Positions 15,795 to 24,694 of a stretch of 53,694 nucleotides of DNA are shown one piece after another (the first letter of the stretch is position 1; each line of letters begins with the position of its first letter). Under the pieces are notes generated by a model. That model saw only the letters and a list, made by a program, of their open reading frames with translations. It was not told the origin of the DNA and did no database searches. A program made the position numbers and the translations under genes. Origin of the DNA: UBA4722 sp044221135 (GTDB lineage: Bacteria > Pseudomonadota > Gammaproteobacteria > DSM-16500); the NCBI GenBank assembly GCA_044221135.1, contig JBGAPT010000010.1, positions 1 through 53,694 of the forward strand, in the 5' to 3' direction.

Positions 15795-16637
15795 TTATTT
15801 TAGGCTCCTAGCAGAAGGGTGAGCGGAAGGGATAACTTTGCCATTCCTGTCCTTATGTGGTGAAGGTGCTGAAGAAGCATCAGCAGGTAGTGCGTAGATA
15901 GTATCTTTAACATTGTCAGCACTAGGAAAAAGAGTAGCTCTAGCAACCTTCAGATCAGTCTTTACATCTTGTATTACTGTACCACAAATGAGTTTGTGTA
16001 AAAAAGAAGCGGCTAAAAAACAGCCAGCGACAACAGGATGACTCATTACCAAGAACCAGCCAGCAGCTTCCAGGCCTTTACACAAAGTTGATATCACATC
16101 TGCTCGAGAGGATTTTTTGTTCTCCATAAGATTAGCTGCTTGAGCGAGGAAATCCGCTGTAGCCGCAATTCCTAGTCCCATAGCTCCGAATGCAAATGCT
16201 GATGAAAAGGAGCCAGCTCCTGCAGCCAGCGCTGCCTCAACACCGAAATACGTTACGGGTATCCCTGTCAATGCAGTATATATACCCCTACAGCGTAAAC
16301 GTGCCGCAGCACTCATAGGGATAGGGAATCTGTGATGCCTACTAGCATCATATTCTTGTAAGTCGGTCTCACTCACAGTAAAACTGCGCCCTAAATCTGC
16401 CGCACCTGAGAAGATTCGGGAAATTCCCATCCCAAGGGTCACAGCTGGTACGATATAATGAGCAGAAACAGCAAGGAGTGTCCCCAATGTATTTGCTGTA
16501 GATGCTGACAAATGTGCTGTTTCAGCAACTCCTGTTATTCCTGCTACTCCTAAACCAGTAGCAACACCAGTTAAGCTTGCTACTTGATGAGTATCTAATG
16601 AAAGTGCTTTGAAAGCAGTTGAATATGAACCTGGCAT
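15795..16637 (-). CDS. hydrophobic Ala/Gly-rich protein, effector-like
   Basis: Not recognised as a family. The 280-aa protein has alternating Ala/Gly-rich hydrophobic segments: residues ~18-75 (VASLTGVATGLGVAGITGVA and onward), ~105-160, and ~190-215. These could form membrane hairpins. A polar Pro/Ser-rich tail follows (SSAPSPHKDR, AHPSARSLK). There is no cleavable signal peptide. The ATG at 16637 has AGGAG upstream on the minus strand. The layout (membrane-inserting hairpins with a small polar C-terminal tail) is shared with several Dot/Icm-type secreted proteins and with the frameshifted gene at 7150. The assignment as an effector is a guess. Confidence 0.6.
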   Translation of the reverse strand: MPGSYSTAFKALSLDTHQVASLTGVATGLGVAGITGVAETAHLSASTANTLGTLLAVSAHYIVPAVTLGMGISRIFSGAADLGRSFTVSETDLQEYDASRHHRFPIPMSAAARLRCRGIYTALTGIPVTYFGVEAALAAGAGSFSSAFAFGAMGLGIAATADFLAQAANLMENKKSSRADVISTLCKGLEAAGWFLVMSHPVVAGCFLAASFLHKLICGTVIQDVKTDLKVARATLFPSADNVKDTIYALPADASSAPSPHKDRNGKVIPSAHPSARSLK

Positions 16638-17063
16638 AATTGCATCTCCTAAAATTAAATATTCTTCCAGACCCTAAATCACTACAAGTCCGGCCCCCTT
16701 TATTATCGATTGAGAGAAATAAAAAAAGCATTTTACGCAGACTATTTTATATCTGCAATCGGAAAATTTTATTTCCAGATGCCGTCATAGGAACTTAAGT
16801 TTTAATTAAATGTAGATCACACCGGAATCGCGCTTTATATGTGTCTGTTTTTACTCTTTTTACCTTTGTGCTTTTCAATGAAAGCTTTATTTTTTAACTG
16901 TTTGATTTTGTTAGGATTTAATCAAATTAAACGCTCCATTTTTACTTAAATTCGTTTTGAATTTATTGCCCTTCCGGCTTATTTGGAAATTCTCAACTAT
17001 ACTTCTAAGTGACTATTTTAAATTCATGATATTTATGACTATCACACGAGGGTGAGGTGGATT
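16638..17063. other. divergent intergenic region, 426 bp
   Basis: This region separates the hydrophobic protein gene (minus) from the 1750-aa gene (plus) and holds no gene. Two TTAA-type pairs at 11-bp period (16794-16810 and about 16945-16962) weakly recall a PmrA box but match it poorly. TATACT at 16998-17003 is a possible -10 for the large gene. GAGGTGG just before 17064 is its ribosome binding site. Confidence 0.4.
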
Positions 17064-20000
17064 ATGCAAGCTCGAAAAAAGCAAGGTGGGTCTGAGGAAA
17101 AACAGGGTCTGCCTAAAACAGAACTCGGGGCTGAGAAAAAAAAGGGCTCGCCTGAAAAAAAACTTGAGGCTAAGAAAAAAAAGGATCCGCCTAAACAAGC
17201 AACACTTAAAGTTAAACAACTTGAAGCACGCAGAGCACGGAAACTGTTTGATGAGTATTTTGAAGCTAGAAAAGAACTTGATAAACATAAAGATAACGCA
17301 GAGCTAGAGATTAAAATCGAAGCACTAAATGGTGAAATCATTAAGTTATTAAAGACAGATTTTGCATCCTCTATTTCACAAAAAGATCTTATAGAATGGT
17401 GTAAATATAATTTACAGACTGTTGATAAGGAATTCTCGATAGTACACAGTTTTTCGGGTCTTCCTACACAACAAAAAGACTTCGTCAATCTTTTTGCTAG
17501 ACCCAAATTTTTAGATCGTTTACTTTTAGGAAAAGGAAGTAACGAATATAAAGAAGGATCTAAAGCATCTGATGAACAAGCAAAAATTGGAAAAGAGTTT
17601 GTTGAAAATTTATTTAAAAGTGGTCCTACTGAAGTAAAGGATACAGTAAAAGATGAAGTAAAAAAGGAGGGTGAAGACGAAGTAGATGAAAAATCTATAG
17701 AGAATGCACCGCCCCCTAAACCAAAATCTAGAAGAAAGTTCGTTGAAAATCTATTTAAACGCGCTCCTACTGAAGTAAACGATGAAAAAGAAGTAGATGA
17801 AAAATCTACAGAGGATGCATCGTTCCCTAAACTGAAATACAGTGTAGGTATGGCAAGATTATATATTGGAAATTATCTTTCATCGTCGAATTTTAATGAA
17901 GCGGAACAGGTTCATATTAAAGCTATTGATGCTGCAGCAGCAGAAGCTTTAAAAATAAACTGGAGCTCGTTGCATAAATATATCAATTTAACTGTATACA
18001 ATAATGAAGACGCAAAATTAGTTATAAAACGCATCATTTATGAAGATTTAAAACTCAAAATAAAAGCCGAGCAAAAAAATGAAGATGACCTGGCTCCCTA
18101 TCAAACTCTACTCGATAAATATCCCACATTTGATGATTTTTTGAGAGGCGCTCAATCAGGTAATCCCGAACATGAGAAATTAAAAGCTCATATCGATTCT
18201 ATGGCGGATCAATATTTATCAGAATCTTACAACAAGGAAGAGGTAAAGTTAAATAGAAAACGCGCAGCTTATGCAGGTTTAAAAGTAGAAGCTGAGAAAA
18301 AAGATGGAAGTATGTTTCCTTTTTGCAAGACTCTATTAGACAAATGCCCGACATTTGATGCATTTTTAGAAAAAGATTTTCCAGATGAAATAAGTAGAAA
18401 ACGCGCAATTTATGACTATTTAAAAGCAAAAGCCGATCAAGAAGATGAAAGTATACCTGTTTTTTACAAAGCTCTATTCGAACAATATCCAACATTTGAT
18501 GCATTTTCAGAGAAAGAGTTATTAGATGATGACAAGTATCAACGATTAAAAAAACACGTAGCATTGGAGGATGATAATTATCAAAGATTTAAAAGGCAGA
18601 TAAATTCTGAGGCAGATCACTATTTATCAAAATCTTACAACAATGAAGAGGTGAAATTAAAGAGAAAGCGTCTATTGTATGAAAATTTAAAGGCAAAAGC
18701 CGAGAAAAACGATCCAGATATACCTGCTCTTTACAAGGATCTACTTAAAAAATATCCAACTTTTGATGAATTTTTGAAAAATCGTACTCCAGAAAATGAA
18801 AATCATCAACATTTTGAGAAATATATTAATGAAGAGATGCCATTACAGGAACAATTAAAGAAAAAGCATCTATTGTATGGAAATTTAAAAGCAAAAGCTG
18901 AAAAAGGCGATGTAGGCATGGCTGGTTCTTATAAAGATCTATTTAAACAATATCCAACTTTTGATGAATTTCTGAAACATTATGATCACAGTGATAAGAA
19001 GCATAGAAGCCTTAGCGAATACATTCATGAGACAACAATGGAAGAAACCATTACTCCAGAAAACCTTGCTGTTCCAGACATAGCGCTGAGGGATCCACAT
19101 TATGAAGATCTTTTTAATACGATAGCGTTCTTCTTAAGAAATGCAGAGCAGTTACCTGATTTTATCACTCGAGAAGATTTGCTTAATTTACTTATTATTG
19201 ATCCTGCCAGAATGCTGGGAGGAATAAAGTTTAATGAAAATCCAGCATTGCTAGAAAGAATGGGTGATATCAATGAATTTAAAAAATTATTATACGATAA
19301 AAAAGAGAAGCTAGAACAAGCTGGAATGGTACTTGAAAACAGTAAAATCCTTGCGGTAATAGAAAAATTGGATTCTGTTGAGAAAACGTCAGAAAAATTA
19401 GCTCATTACACTGATACATTAGAGAAAATATCATCTCAATTAAGTCAAATGGAAAAATTTTTAGAAATGTGGGAAGAAAAAAATCATTATCAATCTCAGT
19501 TAGATAGTTTTCAGAATGTAGAGAAATATATAGATCATTTAAGTCTTGAAGAAAGTGAACTTATTGCTTTCGAAGAGTATAGGAAAAAAACTCTTGAAGC
19601 TGGGGAAAAAAACAATGAAATAGATCTTTCCAGCGCGATTGATACAATACATTCTCTGAAGAAACAATTAGAAAAACAGCTCACTGAATTAAAAGAACTT
19701 AAAGAATATATCCAGGAAAAACAAAATAAAAAAGAAACCCCAGATCCTGCTTTACAAAAGACCTATGATGAAATTCAAGAGAAAATAGATGAAATCGAAA
19801 AAGCGCGAATTAGAATAAATTTTTTAAAAAATTACGTTGGAAATGGGCTGAAAAAACAAGCACGAAAAAAAGAAGAAAAAAATGAAAAGGAAAAAGAAAA
19901 AAAAGAAACGCCGGTAGAAGAAATAAGCCCCGAGATTAAAAAAGTTGAAAAGAGCCCAAAATCAAAAAAGGCAATGTGTTACTATTTAATTATCATGACT

Positions 20001-22316
20001 AGAAAAAGCATATTAGAAGGAAAGCCAAGCACAGAATATCTAAAAAAATTAAATAGTGACCCTGAGTTACGTGATTTTGTAAATAACAAGCTTAGCCCAA
20101 AAACAAAAAAACTAAGAAAACAAGTGAGAGCCATTGAACACGAACTTGCTATAGAAACTGCAAAAAAACTCAAAATTTCCAGCTTATCAGCTTTGGCTAA
20201 TACAGAGAGAGAGTATTTTTCTATTGATCCTGCAACAAATAAGCCGCATAAAGAAATATCGCCTGATAATCCACCGCCTTATCAAATTTACAGTGTCAAT
20301 TTAAAAGCTAAAATTCAAAGTGAGTTAGATGCTTGCACAGACAGTTATTCGCACCAAAGAGTCAATAGTTATTGGATTAAAGTAATGCAAGCAGCCTACG
20401 ATAATAAAGATCAATTTACGCTGAGCATTATAGCTGAAGTCATAACATCTCAACAAACAATAATATTAAAGGATGGAAAAAAAGCATTATCTAACAAGTC
20501 ACAGGAGAAATTAACAGAACTTCTAAGAAACAGTCAATCAAAAGAATACTTAGATAATATTAATAAATCAATTGAAGATAAAAGTTATACTGTTGTTCCT
20601 GATCCCTCTGTTTTAATGGCTCATTCGAAGAGCGCACAAAAATCCATAGAAAAGGGAGAACAACCATCGGGTGCCATGAAAAACTATTTTATAAATTTTT
20701 TAAAATGCTACGATTACATAAAAAAACGTTGCCCTATTGTTACACCAGAAAAAACTGCGATCGATACTCCTAAAGAAGTTTTAGAGCCCACATCATCCGA
20801 AGTTAAAAAATCAGACCTTGATAAAACCAAGGAATATGCTGATATTGAAAGTTGGCTTGACGATCCGCAACCTGAAAAAGATGTCTCCATAGTTAAACTG
20901 GGTGAGTATATTGGTCATAAAGTTTTGGAAGCAATAAATTCTGGTGAAGTAATTATAAATAAGCGTGATAATAAGTCGAGTTTAAAAAAAAGAGATCCTG
21001 GTGGTGTGATTGCAAATCAATTACAAAAATTACCCCAGTGTCAAGATTACAAATCGTTATTATCATGCATTAATGAAATAAAAAAAGAAGTCCATTTTAA
21101 AAATGCTAATGAGCTTAATGAAATACTTCTTATGCATATACAAATTAAAAGTGTTGATGCATTACAGGCTTTCGATCATTCTCTATACTCGTCGAGCGAA
21201 AATAGAAATGAAGAAATAGCTAAAAACATGATTACCTATTTGGAATTAGTTAAAGCTAAGTGGGAAATTCAAAAATGTAATGACAAAATTCCAAAGAAAC
21301 ATAAAAAACAGATTGAAGAAATGGAAAAACTCATAGGACAATTCATTTTGAAATTACAACATGAGTCTCTTACATTAGAGCAAATAGATACTGATTTAAA
21401 AAAATTGCATGCTGATTTAAAAGAAAAAACAAAGCCGCCTACTGGCTTATCTGGTATGTTATATGTTTTCAGCAGCCGATCTGAAGAAGCAAAAAATAGC
21501 GCGAAACAATTGGAAGAAATACAAAAAGATATCAGCTCGATAGAAAGTATGGAAACGTTAATAAAAAATCAATTTGTGGATAGTTCAGAAGAGACACACA
21601 TACACCAAACAACTCCACGCACAGAAGGAGTTACCCCAGAGGAAGAAGAAGGCCTTCCATTACTTCATCATCCATCACCCCGTACTAGCGTGTCTCATCC
21701 TGAAAAAAAACAGGCTGATCTGGACTTTCCCTTGTCTCAAGACTGGGAACAGACAGAAGTTACACCTACAACACCTTCAGCTACCAGTAGAAGGACTTCC
21801 GTAACAGCACCCGTCTCTTTCTCTCCTGGGTTACCCATTCCTAAACCTAAAGAATATGTGCATAAAAAAAATAAAGCTCATATCTATGAAGCGCAGCAAA
21901 ATACTCTTCTAAAAATAACTGTCACAAAGGAACCCGATTATACTGGTATGTCAAGCGAGGAAAAAGGGGAAACTGACCTAGACATTGCTGAATCGATGGT
22001 TCGTCTTTTGGTTGCCCAATGCGGTAATTCAAAAGAAATACCTATTCATATATTAGACAGCACTGATACAAACAGAATGCGTGCTTTCTTTGTAGTTTGC
22101 AGAGCGCATGGCTTAGAATATTTACCACCCCCTGCAGAGCGGGGGCGTCAACATGACTTCATCACTAATCCAGCTATTCTTCAAAGTGCAGTTGATAAAA
22201 TGAGTGGTGAGATTACTGCGGGCTCAAGAAAAAAAGTGGACCCTGCTCCCGCTCTCAGTACAGCAGCATCCCCAGCTGATCCAGCAGTTAGTACAATTTA
22301 TCGTCCTGTATCATAA
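17064..22316 (+). CDS. giant repeat and coiled-coil protein, 1750 aa, effector candidate
   Basis: Not a known family. ATG 17064 is preferred over GTG 17052 because GAGGTGG lies just before it. The N-terminal ~60 residues are Lys/Glu-rich with three G/D-x-P-like units. Residues ~178-260 hold two copies of an FVENLFK...PTEV unit. From ~323 to ~645 come five copies of a degenerate repeat built on Y-x-x-L-K-x-K-A and Y-P-T-F-D-x-F-L. Long coiled coils follow (~735-945), then a charged linker, an alpha-helical middle, a Ser/Thr/Pro-rich segment (~1515-1600) and a small folded C-terminal region (LDIAESMVRLLVAQ, then VCRAHGLEYLPP). There is no signal peptide. Size, repeats, coiled coils and isolated position suit a type IV secreted protein. 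Confidence 0.75.
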   Translation: MQARKKQGGSEEKQGLPKTELGAEKKKGSPEKKLEAKKKKDPPKQATLKVKQLEARRARKLFDEYFEARKELDKHKDNAELEIKIEALNGEIIKLLKTDFASSISQKDLIEWCKYNLQTVDKEFSIVHSFSGLPTQQKDFVNLFARPKFLDRLLLGKGSNEYKEGSKASDEQAKIGKEFVENLFKSGPTEVKDTVKDEVKKEGEDEVDEKSIENAPPPKPKSRRKFVENLFKRAPTEVNDEKEVDEKSTEDASFPKLKYSVGMARLYIGNYLSSSNFNEAEQVHIKAIDAAAAEALKINWSSLHKYINLTVYNNEDAKLVIKRIIYEDLKLKIKAEQKNEDDLAPYQTLLDKYPTFDDFLRGAQSGNPEHEKLKAHIDSMADQYLSESYNKEEVKLNRKRAAYAGLKVEAEKKDGSMFPFCKTLLDKCPTFDAFLEKDFPDEISRKRAIYDYLKAKADQEDESIPVFYKALFEQYPTFDAFSEKELLDDDKYQRLKKHVALEDDNYQRFKRQINSEADHYLSKSYNNEEVKLKRKRLLYENLKAKAEKNDPDIPALYKDLLKKYPTFDEFLKNRTPENENHQHFEKYINEEMPLQEQLKKKHLLYGNLKAKAEKGDVGMAGSYKDLFKQYPTFDEFLKHYDHSDKKHRSLSEYIHETTMEETITPENLAVPDIALRDPHYEDLFNTIAFFLRNAEQLPDFITREDLLNLLIIDPARMLGGIKFNENPALLERMGDINEFKKLLYDKKEKLEQAGMVLENSKILAVIEKLDSVEKTSEKLAHYTDTLEKISSQLSQMEKFLEMWEEKNHYQSQLDSFQNVEKYIDHLSLEESELIAFEEYRKKTLEAGEKNNEIDLSSAIDTIHSLKKQLEKQLTELKELKEYIQEKQNKKETPDPALQKTYDEIQEKIDEIEKARIRINFLKNYVGNGLKKQARKKEEKNEKEKEKKETPVEEISPEIKKVEKSPKSKKAMCYYLIIMTRKSILEGKPSTEYLKKLNSDPELRDFVNNKLSPKTKKLRKQVRAIEHELAIETAKKLKISSLSALANTEREYFSIDPATNKPHKEISPDNPPPYQIYSVNLKAKIQSELDACTDSYSHQRVNSYWIKVMQAAYDNKDQFTLSIIAEVITSQQTIILKDGKKALSNKSQEKLTELLRNSQSKEYLDNINKSIEDKSYTVVPDPSVLMAHSKSAQKSIEKGEQPSGAMKNYFINFLKCYDYIKKRCPIVTPEKTAIDTPKEVLEPTSSEVKKSDLDKTKEYADIESWLDDPQPEKDVSIVKLGEYIGHKVLEAINSGEVIINKRDNKSSLKKRDPGGVIANQLQKLPQCQDYKSLLSCINEIKKEVHFKNANELNEILLMHIQIKSVDALQAFDHSLYSSSENRNEEIAKNMITYLELVKAKWEIQKCNDKIPKKHKKQIEEMEKLIGQFILKLQHESLTLEQIDTDLKKLHADLKEKTKPPTGLSGMLYVFSSRSEEAKNSAKQLEEIQKDISSIESMETLIKNQFVDSSEETHIHQTTPRTEGVTPEEEEGLPLLHHPSPRTSVSHPEKKQADLDFPLSQDWEQTEVTPTTPSATSRRTSVTAPVSFSPGLPIPKPKEYVHKKNKAHIYEAQQNTLLKITVTKEPDYTGMSSEEKGETDLDIAESMVRLLVAQCGNSKEIPIHILDSTDTNRMRAFFVVCRAHGLEYLPPPAERGRQHDFITNPAILQSAVDKMSGEITAGSRKKVDPAPALSTAASPADPAVSTIYRPVS

Positions 22317-22336
22317 CCTATGCAGCGGATAGCTTA

Positions 22337-22403
22337 ATCGTGCCCGCGCGCGTCTTTTCTTTGGGCTTTTGATCATCGGCACGGGCACGCACGCGGGCAC
22401 GAT
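22337..22403. repeat. GTGCCCG palindromic repeat, copy A
   Basis: ATCGTGCCCGCGCGCGTC at the left and GCACGCGGGCACGAT at the right form a GC-rich hairpin, with GGCACGGGCAC inside the right arm. It lies between the convergent 3' ends of the giant gene and lptG and could stop transcription from both sides. Related copies lie at 38671-38770 and 50034-50101. Confidence 0.75.
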
Positions 22404-22408
22404 CAGTA

Positions 22409-23479
22409 CTACACACTTCTCATTTTCATCATCACACTATAGCCCACTCCCGCGAATAATAAAATCGGCAATAAAGCTGCAACAATAGGTGGAAATTGAA
22501 ATACAATGCTAAATTGCCCAAAGAGTGCCGCTACAATATAAAAAATAAACCCAACAATAATGGCCAGTAACATTCTTTTACCTACATTCATAGAACGCGG
22601 CGCAGCAAATACAAAAGGTACAGCCAATAATATCATCGTGAGAATAGCCAGGGGTTGAAAAACCCGTTGCCAAAATTCAAGTTGAAAACGACTGGCTTGT
22701 AAATGATTGTTTTCTAATGAGTGTGAATAATCATTGAGTTTTTGCAACGACATCGATTCCGGTTCCATGATACCTACATTTAACAAAGTAGGTGTCAACA
22801 TTAAATTCCACGTTGCATTTGTAAATTGCTCACTATGAGTTCGATCATTTTTAAAAGTAGTTTTAATTAAATCATGCAAGAACCATTGACCATTCACAAA
22901 ATCCACTGTTTTTGCATAATAGGAGGCTAATAAATGATGCCCGTCATCAAACTCATAACGTGTCACGCCTTCCAGATGATGATGGCCCACTATGTGATCT
23001 ATATGTAAAAAATTATTGCCTTCATGGATCCATATACCCGATTGTGTCGCAAAAGCCTGGCCATTACTCATCGCACTGGATTTATATTTTTCCGCTAAAT
23101 ACTCTGCATGTGGGCCCAGCAATTCCCCAAGTAAAGTCATGAAAAAAACCATTAGCAATGCAGCACTCACTACACCCCCAATAATTTGCCGAACAGATGC
23201 ACCTGCGATACGCATGACCATTAATTCATGGCTCACTGATAACAAACCTAAACCCAGCACACCGCCTGATAATACTAATAATGGGGAAAATTGATAAAGT
23301 GTATGAGGTAATTGTAAGATGACATACACCACTGCATGCCAAAATCCATATTCACCTACGCCGATATCATGCAATTCCTTCAGTAAACCCACGATGAAAC
23401 TCAGCGCCAGCACCACTAAAAATACCAATGCCGTAGAGATCAATACGCCTTGAGCAATATAACGCTGGATAATTTTCAC
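22409..23479 (-). CDS. lptG: LPS export ABC transporter permease LptG
   Basis: An inner-membrane permease of the LptB2FG complex that extracts lipopolysaccharide from the inner membrane and passes it to the periplasmic bridge. The 356-aa form starts at GTG 23479 (VKIIQRYIAQGVLIS...), with AAGGAA as ribosome binding site. The longer open frame upstream lies inside lptF and is not coding. Membrane helices flank a periplasmic beta-jellyroll domain (~residues 135-265, including FATQSGIWIHEGNNFLHID), as in the family. The GTG overlaps the lptF TGA as GTGA (23476-23479), so the two are coupled. Confidence 0.93.
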   Translation of the reverse strand: MKIIQRYIAQGVLISTALVFLVVLALSFIVGLLKELHDIGVGEYGFWHAVVYVILQLPHTLYQFSPLLVLSGGVLGLGLLSVSHELMVMRIAGASVRQIIGGVVSAALLMVFFMTLLGELLGPHAEYLAEKYKSSAMSNGQAFATQSGIWIHEGNNFLHIDHIVGHHHLEGVTRYEFDDGHHLLASYYAKTVDFVNGQWFLHDLIKTTFKNDRTHSEQFTNATWNLMLTPTLLNVGIMEPESMSLQKLNDYSHSLENNHLQASRFQLEFWQRVFQPLAILTMILLAVPFVFAAPRSMNVGKRMLLAIIVGFIFYIVAALFGQFSIVFQFPPIVAALLPILLFAGVGYSVMMKMRSV

Positions 23480-24588
23480 TGTGATTTCCTTATAAAGGCT
23501 AATTTTCCCGCCTGCCACATAAATAGTAATACGATAAATAAAATTAATAAGCCATGCACCCACCATAGGCCTAAATGAATAGATAAGGTCTTTTGTTCTA
23601 TCCAATCTCGCGCTGTAAATAACATTTCTACATAAATAATATAAACTAAAATCGCTGGTAAAAACTGCGCATAACGACTTTGACGCGGCCGCACATAGCT
23701 TAATGGAATAGCCAGCAAGGCGAGTAACAAGACAGACAATGGCATGGAAAGACGCCATTGAAGTTCCGCTGCATTTTTGGGATCTTCAAAATAATGCTGC
23801 CATAATACAGATGTGGGAATCACTTCCAGGGCTTGATGTGCTACTTCAATATCTTGATCTGGAAGTCTAACAGCATATTTTGTAAATTGAATGATCTTAT
23901 AAGCATTTTGCCCTGGCGTACCTTCATAACGATAGCCATTCACAGCAACAACAAATTTATCTTTAGAGACAGGATCTGTCATTTGGTACCCTTCCGCTGC
24001 TGATAAGACAGTCCAAGTCGTTAAATCGCCATCAGACACTGCTTTTTTTTGCTCGGCAATAAATAAGTTACGCGCTTGCTGATGATTACGAGCAATACTT
24101 TCAACATAGAAAACACGATTTTCATCACCGCTCAACTGAAAACGCCCAGGCATTAAATTATTGATCACATTGCCCACTGCAACACCTTGAGAAACCAGTT
24201 GATCTTTGACTCTCGCTATAGAGGGATTAATCCATAATGTAAGAACCATGACCACCGCCATCACAATGAGAGCAATCCGAGTGGTCAAGCGCACTAATTT
24301 TTGAGTACTAAAACCGGATGTTTGCATGATGCGCAATTCATTATCTGCATATAACCTGCCATAGGTTGCAATAATCGCGAGATAAAGACCTAGAGGCAGC
24401 AATAGCGCTAACAAGAAAGAAATTTCAAATCCCATGATTTGAAATAAAATATTCGCCGCAATCTTACCCGATGCAGCATAACTTAAGAAACGCACCAATT
24501 GATTGCTAAGAAAAACGAGCAATAGGACTAATGTGACTGCCAATAGCGCGTAACAAACCTCTTTAATCAGATAACGGGAAATAATCAT
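23476..24588 (-). CDS. lptF: LPS export ABC transporter permease LptF
   Basis: The partner permease of LptG, 370 aa. It begins MIISRYLIKEVCYALLAVTL, typical of the YjgP family, with N-terminal membrane helices to ~residue 125 (including LLLPLGLYLAIIATYGRLYADNE, cytoplasmic coupling segment ELRIMQTSGFS). A periplasmic domain follows (~130-265), then three closing helices. The divergent pepA gene begins 106 bp away, so this space holds both promoters. Gene order lptF-lptG and divergence from pepA are conserved across gammaproteobacteria. Confidence 0.95.
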   Translation of the reverse strand: MIISRYLIKEVCYALLAVTLVLLLVFLSNQLVRFLSYAASGKIAANILFQIMGFEISFLLALLLPLGLYLAIIATYGRLYADNELRIMQTSGFSTQKLVRLTTRIALIVMAVVMVLTLWINPSIARVKDQLVSQGVAVGNVINNLMPGRFQLSGDENRVFYVESIARNHQQARNLFIAEQKKAVSDGDLTTWTVLSAAEGYQMTDPVSKDKFVVAVNGYRYEGTPGQNAYKIIQFTKYAVRLPDQDIEVAHQALEVIPTSVLWQHYFEDPKNAAELQWRLSMPLSVLLLALLAIPLSYVRPRQSRYAQFLPAILVYIIYVEMLFTARDWIEQKTLSIHLGLWWVHGLLILFIVLLFMWQAGKLAFIRKSQ

Positions 24589-24694
24589 TTAGCACTTCTG
24601 TCTTAAACTATGTAAAATCATTACTTTCTAAATTCACAGGAGATTCTAACTGCCGAATTTAGGATTATACAAAATCCAGCGCTCAGGAGCTAAT

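Noticed and set aside
16794..16962. PmrA boxes before the giant gene (CTTAAG-N5-ATTAAA and a second TTAA pair)
   Set aside because: They match the consensus poorly, lie in very AT-rich sequence, and are not placed well relative to a -10 element.
16966..16982. TGCCCTTCCGGCT shared with 53328-53340
   Set aside because: Thirteen bases only; one copy is within a coding sequence in an unrelated context, so it is probably chance.
17013..17506. Minus-strand ORFs of 91 and 154 codons opposite the start of the giant gene
   Set aside because: Their Phe/Leu/Ser-rich composition is the complement of Lys/Glu-rich repeats on the coding strand.
22912..23294. Plus-strand ORFs inside lptG and other antisense ORFs of 60-120 codons across the core genes
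   Set aside because: They are shadows of conserved genes on the other strand, with no independent start signals.
23480..23758. 93-residue N-terminal extension of LptG
   Set aside because: It lies wholly within lptF in another frame and does not resemble the family; the GTG at 23479 has a ribosome binding site.
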